From Fragum whitleyi (lineage: Eukaryota; Mollusca; Bivalvia; Cardiida; Cardiidae): a stretch of 64,000 bases of DNA. Both the position numbers and the translations under genes were made by a program. Within the stretch, counting starts at the first letter, position 1. Each line of letters begins with the position of its first letter. The notes under the pieces are model-generated. The model had not been told where the DNA came from, ran no database searches, and saw only the letters and a program-made list of their open reading frames with translations. The DNA is taken from the NCBI GenBank assembly GCA_948146395.1, contig OX411544.1:35856457-35920456 (forward strand). The letters are read 5' to 3'. This document shows, piece after piece, positions 1 through 9,800 of the stretch.

Positions 1-104
1 CATCCATACATCTTCAGGGCTCCGTTTTTGAATCATCAACAAAAAAGCCAATTTTTTGATATCGTGACAATATCTGACTGTGAATCACAGGGTTTGACAG
101 CAGT
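1..104. other. Left edge, no gene seen
   Basis: No coding exon or clear repeat boundary is visible here. The stretch leads into the repeat that follows. Confidence 0.4.
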
Positions 105-305
105 CTGGACTCACCTTCTTTGAGTAGCGTTGACAGCCACATACTGTATATAAAAAGTTACCTGATGGCCTACAGATATTTTGAGACCTTATCTATCTAC
201 TAAACGCAATGTGAAGACTCTGGACAGACTGTGCGGGTGCACAGGCTGGTCAGAGTCTTTGCTTTGCGCATACATGAATCTGTTGGAAGTGTAACACACA
301 GGCTG
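105..305. repeat. Fold-back MITE, CAGGCT/TGTGACATTTCC family (partial)
   Basis: It shares the core 'agactctgg(a/c)cagactgtgcgg' and the right end 'ttggaa(a)tgt..acacaggct' with copies at 28936-29480, 45270-45505, 50112-50329 and 53508-53750. The core pairs with itself across 'cacaggctggtcagagtct', so it can form a hairpin. There is no coding content. It is probably a non-autonomous DNA transposon; the superfamily is not assigned. Confidence 0.6.
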
Positions 306-431
306 GTTTCAAAGTTAATACGAGTTTATTTTGATATTACTCTATTAAATCCTGCTATGTGGGTACTCATTTGATCAACTAATCGTGACGATTCCAATGG
401 GTACCCACAACTTAAATGACCGACGTCGCCG

Positions 432-819
432 GAGTGAAATAATCCCGTTGAATATTTTTGACATTACACGGGTGTTATTACACTAGTGGAATAACTATGC
501 AAATGAGCTCAGAACGAATAGCAACGCTGTATTGTAACCACGAAAATGACGTCATAATCTATGTTTTTTGACGTCATTTTTAAACGGCGTTATAAGTTTC
601 GCGGAAAATTGAAACCTTGAATTTCAAGAATTTTGACGATTTTTCGCTAAAATTCGGGTCATATTATAAACAGAATATAAAATTTGTGCTCATAAAGTAC
701 AGAATTTATTAAACTCGTCATCTAAAACAGATAAAAACTCGGCACAGCCTCGTTTTTATCTGTTTATAGATGACTCGTTTGATAAATTCAGTATTCAATG
801 ACCACTCATTCAATATCCT
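432..819. repeat. 388-bp repeat with central hairpin, copy 1
   Basis: It begins 'gagtgaaata' and ends 'accactcattcaatatcct'. A second copy with the same ends lies at 22971-23345. The centre contains 'aacagataaaaac' followed by its inverse 'gtttttatctgtt', a strong hairpin. It is likely a MITE; no protein is encoded. Confidence 0.65.
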
Positions 820-836
820 CTCTTTATTTATAATTG

Positions 837-1133
837 GGTTCAACGCTGCTTCTGGCATTTTTCAGTGGTAGCCTAGGGGTCGGGTATGTATCGCTTTGGT
901 TGGGGCATCTAACTAGGGAACCTTGGTATTTATCGCACCAGTACTACCATAACATCCTTTCCTACCTTCTAGCTGCTATCTCACATAAGTCTTTGATAAT
1001 CTGTTCATTGTTGGGCGACCGATTGCAGGGAGGAATGCTTGTCACCGTCGGGGATTGAACCGGGGACCTTATGACCTTATGTTTGCCAGTCCTACGGGCT
1101 ACCAAATGCGGCGATACGACGGCTGCTGCTAGT
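837..1133 (-). mobile_element. Diverged tRNA-derived SINE (minus strand)
   Basis: Read on the minus strand, a degenerate tRNA-like head (around 1035-1130, with box-B-like 'ggttcaatcccc') is followed by the body seen in the SINEs at 5387 and 51946 ('cataggtct..gatagc..agctgga'). It is more diverged than those copies, so older. Confidence 0.65.
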
Positions 1134-1181
1134 ACTCGCAACATGGAGTTTCGTGGAGAAATGATAAGATATTAGTCCTGC

Positions 1182-1305
1182 CCTGCATTCAGGACGACAA
1201 AGCGAAGCAAACTTTTTTGCAAATTTTACGCCGCTTTGCATGCAAGCGCAAAGCGGTGTATAATTGGCATACATTTTGCACCGTTTTGTCATCCTGAACG
1301 CAGGA
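1182..1305. repeat. Palindromic element, CCTGCATTCAGG family
   Basis: The ends are 'cctgcattcaggacgac' and 'gtcatcctgaacgcagg' (inverted). The middle contains 'ccgctttgcatgcaagcgcaaagcgg', a tight hairpin. Related copies lie at 15273-15407, 27631-27760, 52437-52533 and 55273-55402. It is non-coding and MITE-like. Confidence 0.75.
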
Positions 1306-2316
1306 CAGATTTATCCCCTCTTATCTAAAACTCTGGAGCAACGGCCAAACAAGGAAAGATTGGAACTTAAAAGTGATTGGATCTTAAAAGTACTGATTAT
1401 AAAGACTTGATCAGATTTTTATAATTTCTTTTACTAAATGATAATACATTCATTAAAATGTTTTAGCTTAAGATGATTTAGACTGGTCCAACTTAAAAGG
1501 AAATTGAGACAATTTTTTTTTTAAGTAGTTGTCTCGTTACAGTTTTTCGGCGTTTTGGGAAAAATGAACTTTAACCGTGTAACCGAGGTTTACCTTGGTC
1601 AACATTGTGAAAGCGGTTGAGTTCAGAAATATTGCGGAATTATTGCGGTTAGAAATGCTCATTATTCCGACTCAATTCGATTATTTATTTCTTATTCATT
1701 TAAATGTTTACTTAATTGGACGATAATTTAGACTGGTCCCGATTAAAGGGAAATCAAGACAGACCTCGGATGTATGTAAGGCGGATGGGTATGTAACGAA
1801 ATCGTGCATTTTGTTAGGCGGAAACAGTGTAAGAAAATTAGTACTGTAGATTTATATCTTTTACAATAAATAACGGCTGAAAAATCATTCTCAAAAATTA
1901 AAGTTTTTTTCAGTCGTTATTTAAGAATCTAAACATATCTATATTAGGATTCGACGGTTTCACGTCAGTGACTTACACAAGTAGCGTTGGCGACGTCGAA
2001 TGTTTACACTCACAGTTTCGAGGGCTGACGCCATTTTAACTGACGTCATCGAGTTTTTCAATGGTTTTCCCGTACTTTTAAAAATAGTCCGTCTATGTAC
2101 ATCGATCGTGAGATTGGCCGAGTGGTGTTACGAATGTCATTCGATTCATCGCTCGGACTTTTCCGTAAACTGAAAAGTACCTCGGACGTAAGTGTAGTAA
2201 TTTTGGGTCGTATTTTAAGTAATTCGGCTTCTGGTGGTACTTCGGTCATTTAATACGCTTGAAGAAAATGACATTTTAATAATTCTTTCCGAATGTCTAT
2301 AGAGATCTTTTGGGTA
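1306..2316. other. Upstream intergenic DNA with short hairpin
   Basis: No exon is recognised. Two short related segments, 'gatttagactggtcc' near 1470 and 'aatttagactggtcc' near 1724, suggest a degraded repeat. A hairpin at 1867-1923 pairs 'aaataacggctgaaaaa' with 'tttttcagtcgttattt'. Confidence 0.45.
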
Positions 2317-2377
2317 TATTATAATATGATGACAAAACGCAGTAATACACTGCGTTTTGTCATTAAATTATAATATG
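2317..2377. repeat. Near-perfect 61-bp palindrome
   Basis: 'atgacaaaacgcagt' pairs with 'actgcgttttgtcat', with flanking 'atattataat/attataatat' also inverted. It is AT-rich outside and non-coding. It could be a minimal fold-back element. Confidence 0.7.
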
Positions 2378-2689
2378 CCCTCTTTTATTCTTACGTTGAA
2401 TATGTTTTATGCAACGTCATCCTTAGCGGGATCGTTGATGTTTGTGACGTCATATAAACCCGCGCGAAAAATGACGCGCTTTAATGGCTGCGCCCGTATT
2501 ATTCCCGAGGTCTATTCCGTAGAATCGCCGAAGGTTCCCGAGTGTGACATTTGTATGTGTAAGATCACATTCTAAATGACGTCATGTAACCCACGTATTC
2601 TCGATTTTTTTCATTAGAGCATTTCAAAAATCGGTATTTAACGTACAAAATGTGGTGAACGTGAGAAAAAAATTGTAAGATCTACTCAA

Positions 2690-2815
2690 GTTTTTAGACG
2701 GGTTGATCTTAACCTTGTCTAGAATGCAACAGTTATAAAGCTGGCTAAGGCTCGCTCGATAACCTCTCAATTCTAGAATCGGTTAAGATCAGCTTGTCTC
2801 AAATAAAATCTCATG
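2690..2815. repeat. Dispersed repeat, 'ggttaagatcagcttgtc' family
   Basis: It shares 'gttaagatcagcttgtc(t/a)caaataaa' and an inverted upstream arm with a second copy at about 34610-34715. The inverted arms point to a MITE; no coding content. Confidence 0.55.
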
Positions 2816-3346
2816 AAAGAACCTATACAGAAGATTCACACAATACTTATAAGTATACATAGTTATATTGCCTCATTTCGTTATGCCTACAACCGAACGT
2901 GATGAGGCAAGGGTGAAAAGAATCGACTGTCCCAAGGGCATTTTCTACTAACGTTAAACATCTTACGATCATTTTTTGTGTTTTATGTGAAAAAACTTTA
3001 AGTTGCTTCTACAGTAGAAATTAAATATGAAATTCTGATATGCATTATCTCGTTTGAATCGTCTTCTAAAGACGATTCCAGTGATATTGCAAAACAGAAT
3101 CTAACAACTACTGAAAAATAACAGGTACAATTTGTGATTTTGACTTACGATTTTTTTTTTCTTAAAAAGTTTAGTAAAACGGTCCCCTGGTCATTCCACT
3201 CAATTTACGCAGACTGTTCACAACCAATCCTCGGTTTTTCGGTATACTTTGCCTTTTGAAATAGGTCAGAATGATCATTATCCTTTCTGAATTATGGCTA
3301 TTTCTATAAATCTTTTCGGTGGATTTCGGTGGTAGTGCGGAAAGTA

Positions 3347-3384
3347 TCGACCCTAGTCAGACTGCGCAGCCAGACTAGGGTCGA
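3347..3384. repeat. 12-bp-stem hairpin
   Basis: TCGACCCTAGTC is followed 14 bp later by its exact inverse GACTAGGGTCGA. The stem is perfect. It is not followed by a T-run typical of Pol III termination, so the role is unknown. Confidence 0.6.
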
Positions 3385-4383
3385 AACATTTTGCAACATG
3401 CCTATTTTTGTAATCAATAACGAACCATCTACCTTCCAGTGAAAGAGATTTTTAAAATGCAACTTCTGATTGACAGGTCTATGCTAGATCAAATCTCTAT
3501 TTCAATAATTCCCGGATGGTCCTTTTTCGCGTAATGGGTCACATCATTTTACAAAGTGCCCTAGCCTATATGGTGCAGTTGTCGATGGAGGGGGGAGGGG
3601 TCGTTTAAATGCCAGCGGTCCCAACCGGCCAGGTATCGCAATTTTAAGATTTATGGCTATGATAGAAAAATTAAACAAGGTTTCGCAATTTACGCGGAAC
3701 ATTAATTGGACAGGTACCATTTTTGAGAATCCAAAATTGACTTTTTTAATTACAAAATCATTCAATACTTTGTTTGAAACAATCGATAGATGTGTAGTAC
3801 CGAAATTGTATTTCATGATACGGCAGTTCGAATCATGAATATCGGCACCGTTTGTCCTTCACGGCATAAGAGTGCGATCACTCGAATTCATGCGATATTC
3901 TTCTATTTTCTAATTGTTTTGTAAACAAAAATCCAAAAAGGGTGTTGCTTGAGAAACTCCACTGATGTGTTGTCATACACTGAATAATGTTCACCAACTG
4001 AGCTTGAATAGATCTCGATATGATAAAGTCAGGCTGAGCAGGCCTTGTTCTGCGGCCAGTGCTTGCAGGCGCGTAGCTGCCTTTACGCGAGTACGCAGCT
4101 GAATCCACATTATTTTGAATTCAGCCGCGATCACCAAATCTGATAATTACCATACTTAATACTTTATAAATCATATAGCCAAAATCGGCCCGCAAAGGCC
4201 GCAAGCCGTTACGGTAAGACTTGCTGTAAAATCATGATGTGGACTAGTTGAAATAAACGAACGGAAAGCTATTCATCATCAAATTTATGCTAAAATAAAT
4301 GGATTTTCTTTGGTCAAGAACCTCTCCGGAGGCCCCAAAACGCACCAAATTGCACCATTTATTTAAAAAAATTCCGGTGAGGA
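3385..4383. other. Upstream intergenic DNA, no gene seen
   Basis: No exon recognised. The segment 4060-4130 ('cgcgtagctgcctttacgcg', 'gaatccacattatt') and 4425-4475 ('gaatccacattctttataggctagctacgcgcc') share motifs and may be ends of one degraded element. Confidence 0.35.
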
Positions 4384-4406
4384 GGGGGGGGGGGGGGGGG
4401 GGGGGG
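4384..4406 (+). repeat. Homopolymer run of 23 G
   Basis: Twenty-three consecutive G, directly after 'ggtgagga' and before 'aatgccccc'. It lies inside a transposon-like segment ending in a C-rich mirror. Length is likely variable and may be mis-assembled. Confidence 0.9.
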
Positions 4407-5386
4407 AATGCCCCCTCAACCCCCTAGCTAATTTTGAATCCACATTCTTTATAGGCTAGCTACGCGCCTGGCTTGGTCGATATTTCCAACAACTTGACAT
4501 GCGAAGCAAACATAAAACAGATTTGACAGCCACAAACATAATCAAGAAATTTTCCTACTGAAGTGTCTATTTTTGGGTGACCTTACCAGGCTCTGAAGAA
4601 TGACGAATCAGCCCAAAGTAAAAACTCTGGTAAGTCTGTTGGAATTGCATGAACAGGTCTATACATGCAACGTTTTAGTATTTGATAATTTTTATGTGAC
4701 CGTCACGCAAAAAGGACCATAGATCTGGGAATATGTTATTTGTTGTAAATACTTAAAAACTGACAGAATGATTTTTTTTTAACTCTAGTAAGAAGGTCGA
4801 AATAATCATTAAATATGGTAAAACGTTTATCCAAAGGTGTTATGAAGTAGTAGAAAATGGCAAGACATTACCGAATTATATCAATTTTTCCAGATAAAAT
4901 TTGAAATACAAAAATATTTCAATAACAATTTCTTTCCTTTATTTGATGGGAGGTTGGGGCCCATTGTTCAAAACAACATACAGGTGTTCCATGATGCAAC
5001 GCACGCACAAAGAACAACGTCTGGTCAACAGTTTGCTTGAAGGATGATTGACAGGTGAGTCACAGCATCAAAGGTGCGAATTGTAAACATTTGGAAATCA
5101 AAACGACTGTGTTGTTTAGGTTGAACCTTATATGCGGATATTTATTTTGATTATTATATTGAACTTTTAAACAAACCAACCAGGTACGTATGGAAATAGT
5201 TCGACGATTCAGATTTAGTTGATTAAACAAGTTACTGCAACAAATCCAATCGCCTCGCACCACGATTGTTTCGTTACTACATGCATTCAATGATTCATGT
5301 TTTGTATGTGATTGTCATCTACTGTCTCATAGTTAATTGTGTCTGTTCAGTGCATGCCCTGGGTCTATTGTCTTTGATCTTGTTCT
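4407..5386. other. Upstream intergenic DNA, no gene seen
   Basis: AT-rich sequence with no convincing exon, no splice-bordered open frame and no recognised repeat apart from the edge of the poly-G element. Confidence 0.35.
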
Positions 5387-5662
5387 ACCGCCGTCATAGC
5401 GCAGTTGGTAGCGCGTCGGATTGTCAATCCAGATGTCACGGGTTCGATCCCCGACGGCGGCCCTCCTTCTTTCTGACTATTTGTCTCTCTCCAATGGGTT
5501 GATAATCGTAGACCTATGTGAGATAGCAGCTGGAGGCTAGGAAAGGATGTGGTGGTTGTACTGGTGAGAGAAATACCAGGAAACCATTGCTAGGTGCTCC
5601 AGCCGCCGCTATATAACTGGAAAAATGTTGAAAGCGGCGTAAAACTCCATTCAATCAATCAA
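5387..5662 (+). mobile_element. tRNA-Asp-type SINE with (ATCA)n tail, copy A
   Basis: A 276-bp retroposon: a tRNA-like head (5390-5461), a unique body ('gtagacctatgtgagatagc', 'gagagaaataccaggaaacc', 'gttgaaagcggcgtaaaac') and a short 'caatcaatcaa' tail. It is flanked by the 13-bp direct repeat TTGATCT(T/G)GTTCT (5374-5386 and 5663-5675), one mismatch, which is the expected target-site duplication. Other copies lie at 837, 22094, 45000 and 51946. Box A ('tagcgcagttgg') and box B ('ggttcgatcc') are intact, so Pol III transcription is plausible. Confidence 0.9.
5390..5461 (+). tRNA. tRNA-Asp(GTC)-like SINE head
   Basis: The 72-nt cloverleaf has acceptor GCCGTCA/CGGCGGC (one G-U, one A-C mismatch), D stem GCGC/GCGC, anticodon loop TTGTCAA with anticodon GTC at 5423-5425, and T loop TTCGATC. 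Two anticodon-stem pairs and the outer T-stem pair are weak. It sits inside a SINE with target duplications, so it is more likely the promoter of the retroposon than a working tRNA gene. Confidence 0.6.
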
Positions 5663-5675
5663 TTGATCTGGTTCT

Positions 5676-6011
5676 GTTAGCCTTTTTGTTTTTGCCCTCA
5701 TTTCACACTAAAGAAAGTCAAGTACAAATTCCTGTAAATATATCACATTTACACAAAAATCTAAACACAACTGAGCTCATTTACCAGTTTGGCTATGTAA
5801 AAGAAATTTATCTAGAACAAAGTGTCACTTGAATTACACAATCTGCAATACGCAACGTCTTAAAGTACAATTATCGATAAGTGTGCCAACATACCTGTAT
5901 AATACATTTCATTATGAAATATCCATGTACAGGCCGAATTTACAGGACAATTTTTTAGCATCATAAGTTTTTAACAAGACAAGTTGAGTTTTGTTTTCTT
6001 GTCTATTTTTA
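5676..6011. other. Intergenic DNA, no gene seen
   Basis: AT-rich sequence without a recognisable exon or repeat. Confidence 0.4.
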
Positions 6012-6310
6012 GCTCACCTGAGCACAACATGCTTAAGGGGAGCATTTAGGATCACCCTGAGTCCATCGTCTGTTATACATCTTCAACAATCTTAAAAGCA
6101 TCATCTTCTCCTGAACCACTAGGCTGATTTCAATGAAGCTTTGCCAAACTGTTTCTTGGGTGACCCTCTTTAAAAATCCTGATTGGCCTATAAATATTAT
6201 AGGTGTGGTAGGGCGGGGCTTTTTTCACTTAGAAATCTTTGAATGACATCTCCTCCTAAACTGTCCCAGAATGTTACTTGGGTTAGCATATTCATAAATT
6301 GTTTGCATTG
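6012..6310 (+). mobile_element. Fragment of AGCTCACCTGAGC element
   Basis: It starts 'ttttagctcacctgagcac', the same left end as the larger element at 25323, followed by the shared 'cttctcctgaaccact..gctgatttcaatgaa' unit. It is truncated and diverged. Confidence 0.6.
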
Positions 6311-6575
6311 TGCTCTAAGAGAATACATCCTGCAGTAGAGATACATACATACTCACATTTTGTCAGGATTTTTTTTGCGTTTAAGAAAATGTTTGTTTGT
6401 CATGCAAGATCGATAAATCTTTGATATCCAATTTAAATGAAATGCAAAATTTATATTTTCACTTTTGGCTAAAATTGCCTCTGATTAAAGTATTAAGCTT
6501 TTGTTGTTCTCTCAAATATAGATGGATTGATTTTGCACTGAAAACAATAATCCTTTATACAATGTTTTATCGCAG

Positions 6576-6640
6576 ATATACTTCGACAATGAAGAATTAA
6601 AAGAAGATCCCTCTGGCCTGTGGTCTTGACCTCTCTCAAA
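6576..6640 (+). promoter_or_regulatory. Putative 5' UTR segment of PTPN14/21
   Basis: A plausible 3' splice site 'ttttatcgcag' ends at 6575, so the first coding exon may carry about 65 nt of 5' UTR with an upstream non-coding exon elsewhere. A four-codon upstream frame (ATG 6589, stop 6598-6600) precedes the true ATG. The transcription start is not visible. This is an inference from one splice-like signal. Confidence 0.35.
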
Positions 6641-6814
6641 ATGCCATTTGGGCTGCGCTTCAAAAGAACCCGTCGATATGACATCTCCACCAAAAATATT
6701 TATATGGTGGAGGTACAAATGTTGGATGGATCTTTCCTGGAGTGTACACTAACCTCAGACAGCACAGGACATGAATGCTTGGATGGAATAGCACAGAAAA
6801 TAGAACTTCAGGAG
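6641..6814 (+). CDS. PTPN14/21: PTPN14/21 coding exon 1 (residues 1-58)
   Basis: Starts at the ATG of '[13 protein letters not shown]', the conserved family N-terminus, and enters FERM lobe F1 ('[11 protein letters not shown]'). Donor GAG|GTCAGT at 6815; phase 0. An upstream in-frame ATG at 6620 is not part of the conserved protein. The last 36 bp plus donor are duplicated at 6978-7027. Confidence 0.93.
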
Positions 6815-9800
6815 GTCAGTACCTTTAACTCTTTTCTGTTTTTAGTTTTGCTATTTTCAGAGAAAATCAGAGGTAATGATTTTTAAGATATCTTAGGATA
6901 TTTCTGGTACTATTAAAGGCATTTACTTGAAACTTTGCATTTATTAGGTAGGGAAATTTTCCTGCCAGGATATTGAATTGGATGGAATAGCAAAGAAAAT
7001 TTAACTTCAGGAGGTCAGTACCTTTAAATCATGCAGGGTTTTAGCAGGGCTTGAAAATTCTTGAAATTTCTACACATCCTGCTATATAAGAAAATATATT
7101 GATACATTAATTTCATATGTGAAATTTTGCAACATTTACTCGTCCTGCTTATATAGACAAAGAAGGAAAAAATCATGCAGGACGAGTGGACGAGTAGAAT
7201 TTTCAAGCCCTGGGTTTTAGTCTGGCATAAACAAAATGAGGTCTCACTGCAGAGCTACAGATAGTTTGTTTGTTTGGATGGGGGTTTACGCCGCTACAGA
7301 TAGAGGGGGTATTTGGATTTCAAGTTAAATTACTTTAACTATATATGCGTGAATCCTTTATTATGGGTCCTCATTGGAATTGTCTTGAAAAGACAATTCA
7401 AATGAGTACCAACAACATAGGGTTTCAATGAGAAATCAAGATTTAAGACTGACATAACCCCCTCCCCTTTCTTATCTCATAAGGTACAGTGTACCTCTGT
7501 CTCAGGGTCTCAAAATGAAATGCTGAGGTCAAAGAGGTCCTTGGTATTGGGTTCAGATTCTCTTCTTTAAAATGTAGTCTATTTTAATTTGTAGACTGAA
7601 ATTAGATGTCAGCACAGCTGTTTTGGGTCAGGTTTTATAAAATTGTGGGCATGTGAAAAACTATGTTGAATTGTTATGTTGAACCCGAAATTTTCCTGTG
7701 GTGACTGGAGGTATTCAAAAAGATCAATCTTTACATATGTGCAGTCAGTTGTAAGTTCTAAACCCAGCTCAGCAAATACGTTTCAGTCTAAGTGAAATGA
7801 GCAGCTGGTGGTTCGGATGAAATGACTTTACAGGTGTGAGAAACAACAGGAAACTATGGATAGGTGCACCAGCAGTGAAAAATATAACTGTTATATTGTT
7901 CATGGCATTATACATTTTTTCTGTATCAAAAACTATGTTAGCTGGTCTGTCCTTCCGTCTGTAGCTTTTTTGTGTCGCTCAATTTCTCAGCATCTAAAGG
8001 GCAGATATCGTTCAAACTTTAGGGAAGTGTTCAGTATCAAGCATAAATGTGAAAGTGATATATTGGTTACTGTCCATTGACCTATGACAGAGTTATGGCC
8101 CTTTGATGGAAAATGGCATCTCATTACCGACAAGCTCTTGTAGAGGGGTATTAGTCTGCTTTGCGACAGTCTAGTTTTAACATTGATTGGATCAAAATAC
8201 TTGACAATAATATGGGTTCAATACATTGTTCAGTCTCTACTATCATCCTTATACTATAAATATAATTGACAATTAGATATTTTGACTATCTATAGAAGTA
8301 AATAATTATAATTAAAAGCTGATTTACCGTAACCTTAAGTGCAATGACCCATTACTTACGCATTGCCCTGTCAGGGCAAAAGACATGGATTACTCTAAGA
8401 TTGAAAAGACATGATTTAGTACAATGGTGGAATGTTAATTATGTTTACTTTGTGGAGAAGTTGAACACTTGATGGGACTTTATCATGAGTTTTGTAAACA
8501 AAACTGACCTACAATATAAATGACCTCTGTATCTCAAAAGTAAATCAGAGCTAAAGAAGATAGAATGGGGGAGGGTAGTCCAAATTTTAGATTCAAATAT
8601 ATTGATGATAACTTCACGACCCCCCTATAACCTCGGGTTTTATTGAGAAAGATTTTAGACTTCCTTTACTCATTGACAGTGAGACAAACTCTAACGTTGC
8701 CTGATTCTATGCTTTTATGAAGATATTTTCTTCAAACTTGGCATGTTTGTTTACCCTCTCAAGAGCAATCCATACTTTCAAGTAGGATAACTCACGAAGC
8801 ATTTTAGAAAAAGAATTATTTTCCTTTCAAATTCTGTGACTTTTATTGCAATGAAAAGTATTTGCAGCCAAGTCTAGTGTAATTTTGTGTTGTGATCTCT
8901 GTTCTATTGTAGTTTTCTATGCTAGAACTGAACTGTAACCCTGAAAGCATGTACACGGGTTTATCTTTTTGAAAGATGCAACTTTAAAGGGTCAGTCAAC
9001 TTCCTCTGTTCAAGGAATCGTCTCTGTCTGAACTAAGACATGTTTCTGGGCCTCTGTGTTTTGAATTCGTGTTTCAAACTCCTCATTTCACTGTCAATCT
9101 GGTGGAAATATAAACTAAAATTTAAATTCAACAGGATAAATGCCCTACATTGACATACAGCTATCAATTGTCCAAATCTTAAATGGATGCCCTTTAGGCA
9201 AGGTTTAGTAATGTAAACAAAATGTTGCCCTTATCCGAGCTTCTAAGGTCCCAATATCTCCTTCAAATAAGGCATTCCTGGTTAATTAGCATAAGGACTG
9301 CATAAAAGGACAATTCAGCTTGATGATGATGATATTTAATGAATGAATAACCATTAGAGGCTCTTGTTACATCATAATAAAGACATGTGTCATGAATGAA
9401 TTTGATACTAAAACTGATCATCTGCCAGGATTTACCCCTATTTATAAGCTTTTGATCACCATAGTGACAACCTTACAAACCAATCAGAGGCAGTGGAAGG
9501 TCTCACTTAGCCAATCAAAACGTTCCTGGCTGACAGGAATCCTGTCAGGTAAAAATGACAATTCCTGGCAACTGCAGCCATGTTGCCAGGAGCAAATCCT
9601 TTCAGATGCAAATGCTACATACAAATAAACAATATGCATTAATGCTGCACATAAATAGATAGAACACACCAAGACCTAAACATTGATACCTTACATTATA
9701 AATAGATTTCTCAGAAAAGCTAGAATTTGACAGTTGAAAATCTGAAGTGGCTAGGAATTCAAAGGTAAGTAAGTAAGTAAGTAAGTAAGTAAATTTTATT

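Noticed and set aside
746..746. Pointer entry in the findings list at this coordinate
   Set aside because: It carries no claim; 746 is a residue number of the phosphatase, and the actual site is at 40342-40359.
2357..2575. 72-codon open frame near a palindrome
   Set aside because: No similarity recognised, no splice sites or promoter, and it begins inside a palindrome; likely chance.
5390..5461. Functional tRNA-Asp gene
   Set aside because: It is followed by a SINE body and tail and flanked by target duplications; kept only as a tRNA-like head.
5266..5502. Hydrophobic open frame across the tRNA-like head
   Set aside because: It overlaps the SINE boundary and tRNA head, so it cannot be an old conserved gene.
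6620..6640. Upstream in-frame ATG before the phosphatase start
   Set aside because: It would add seven residues not found in the family; the conserved N-terminus starts at 6641.
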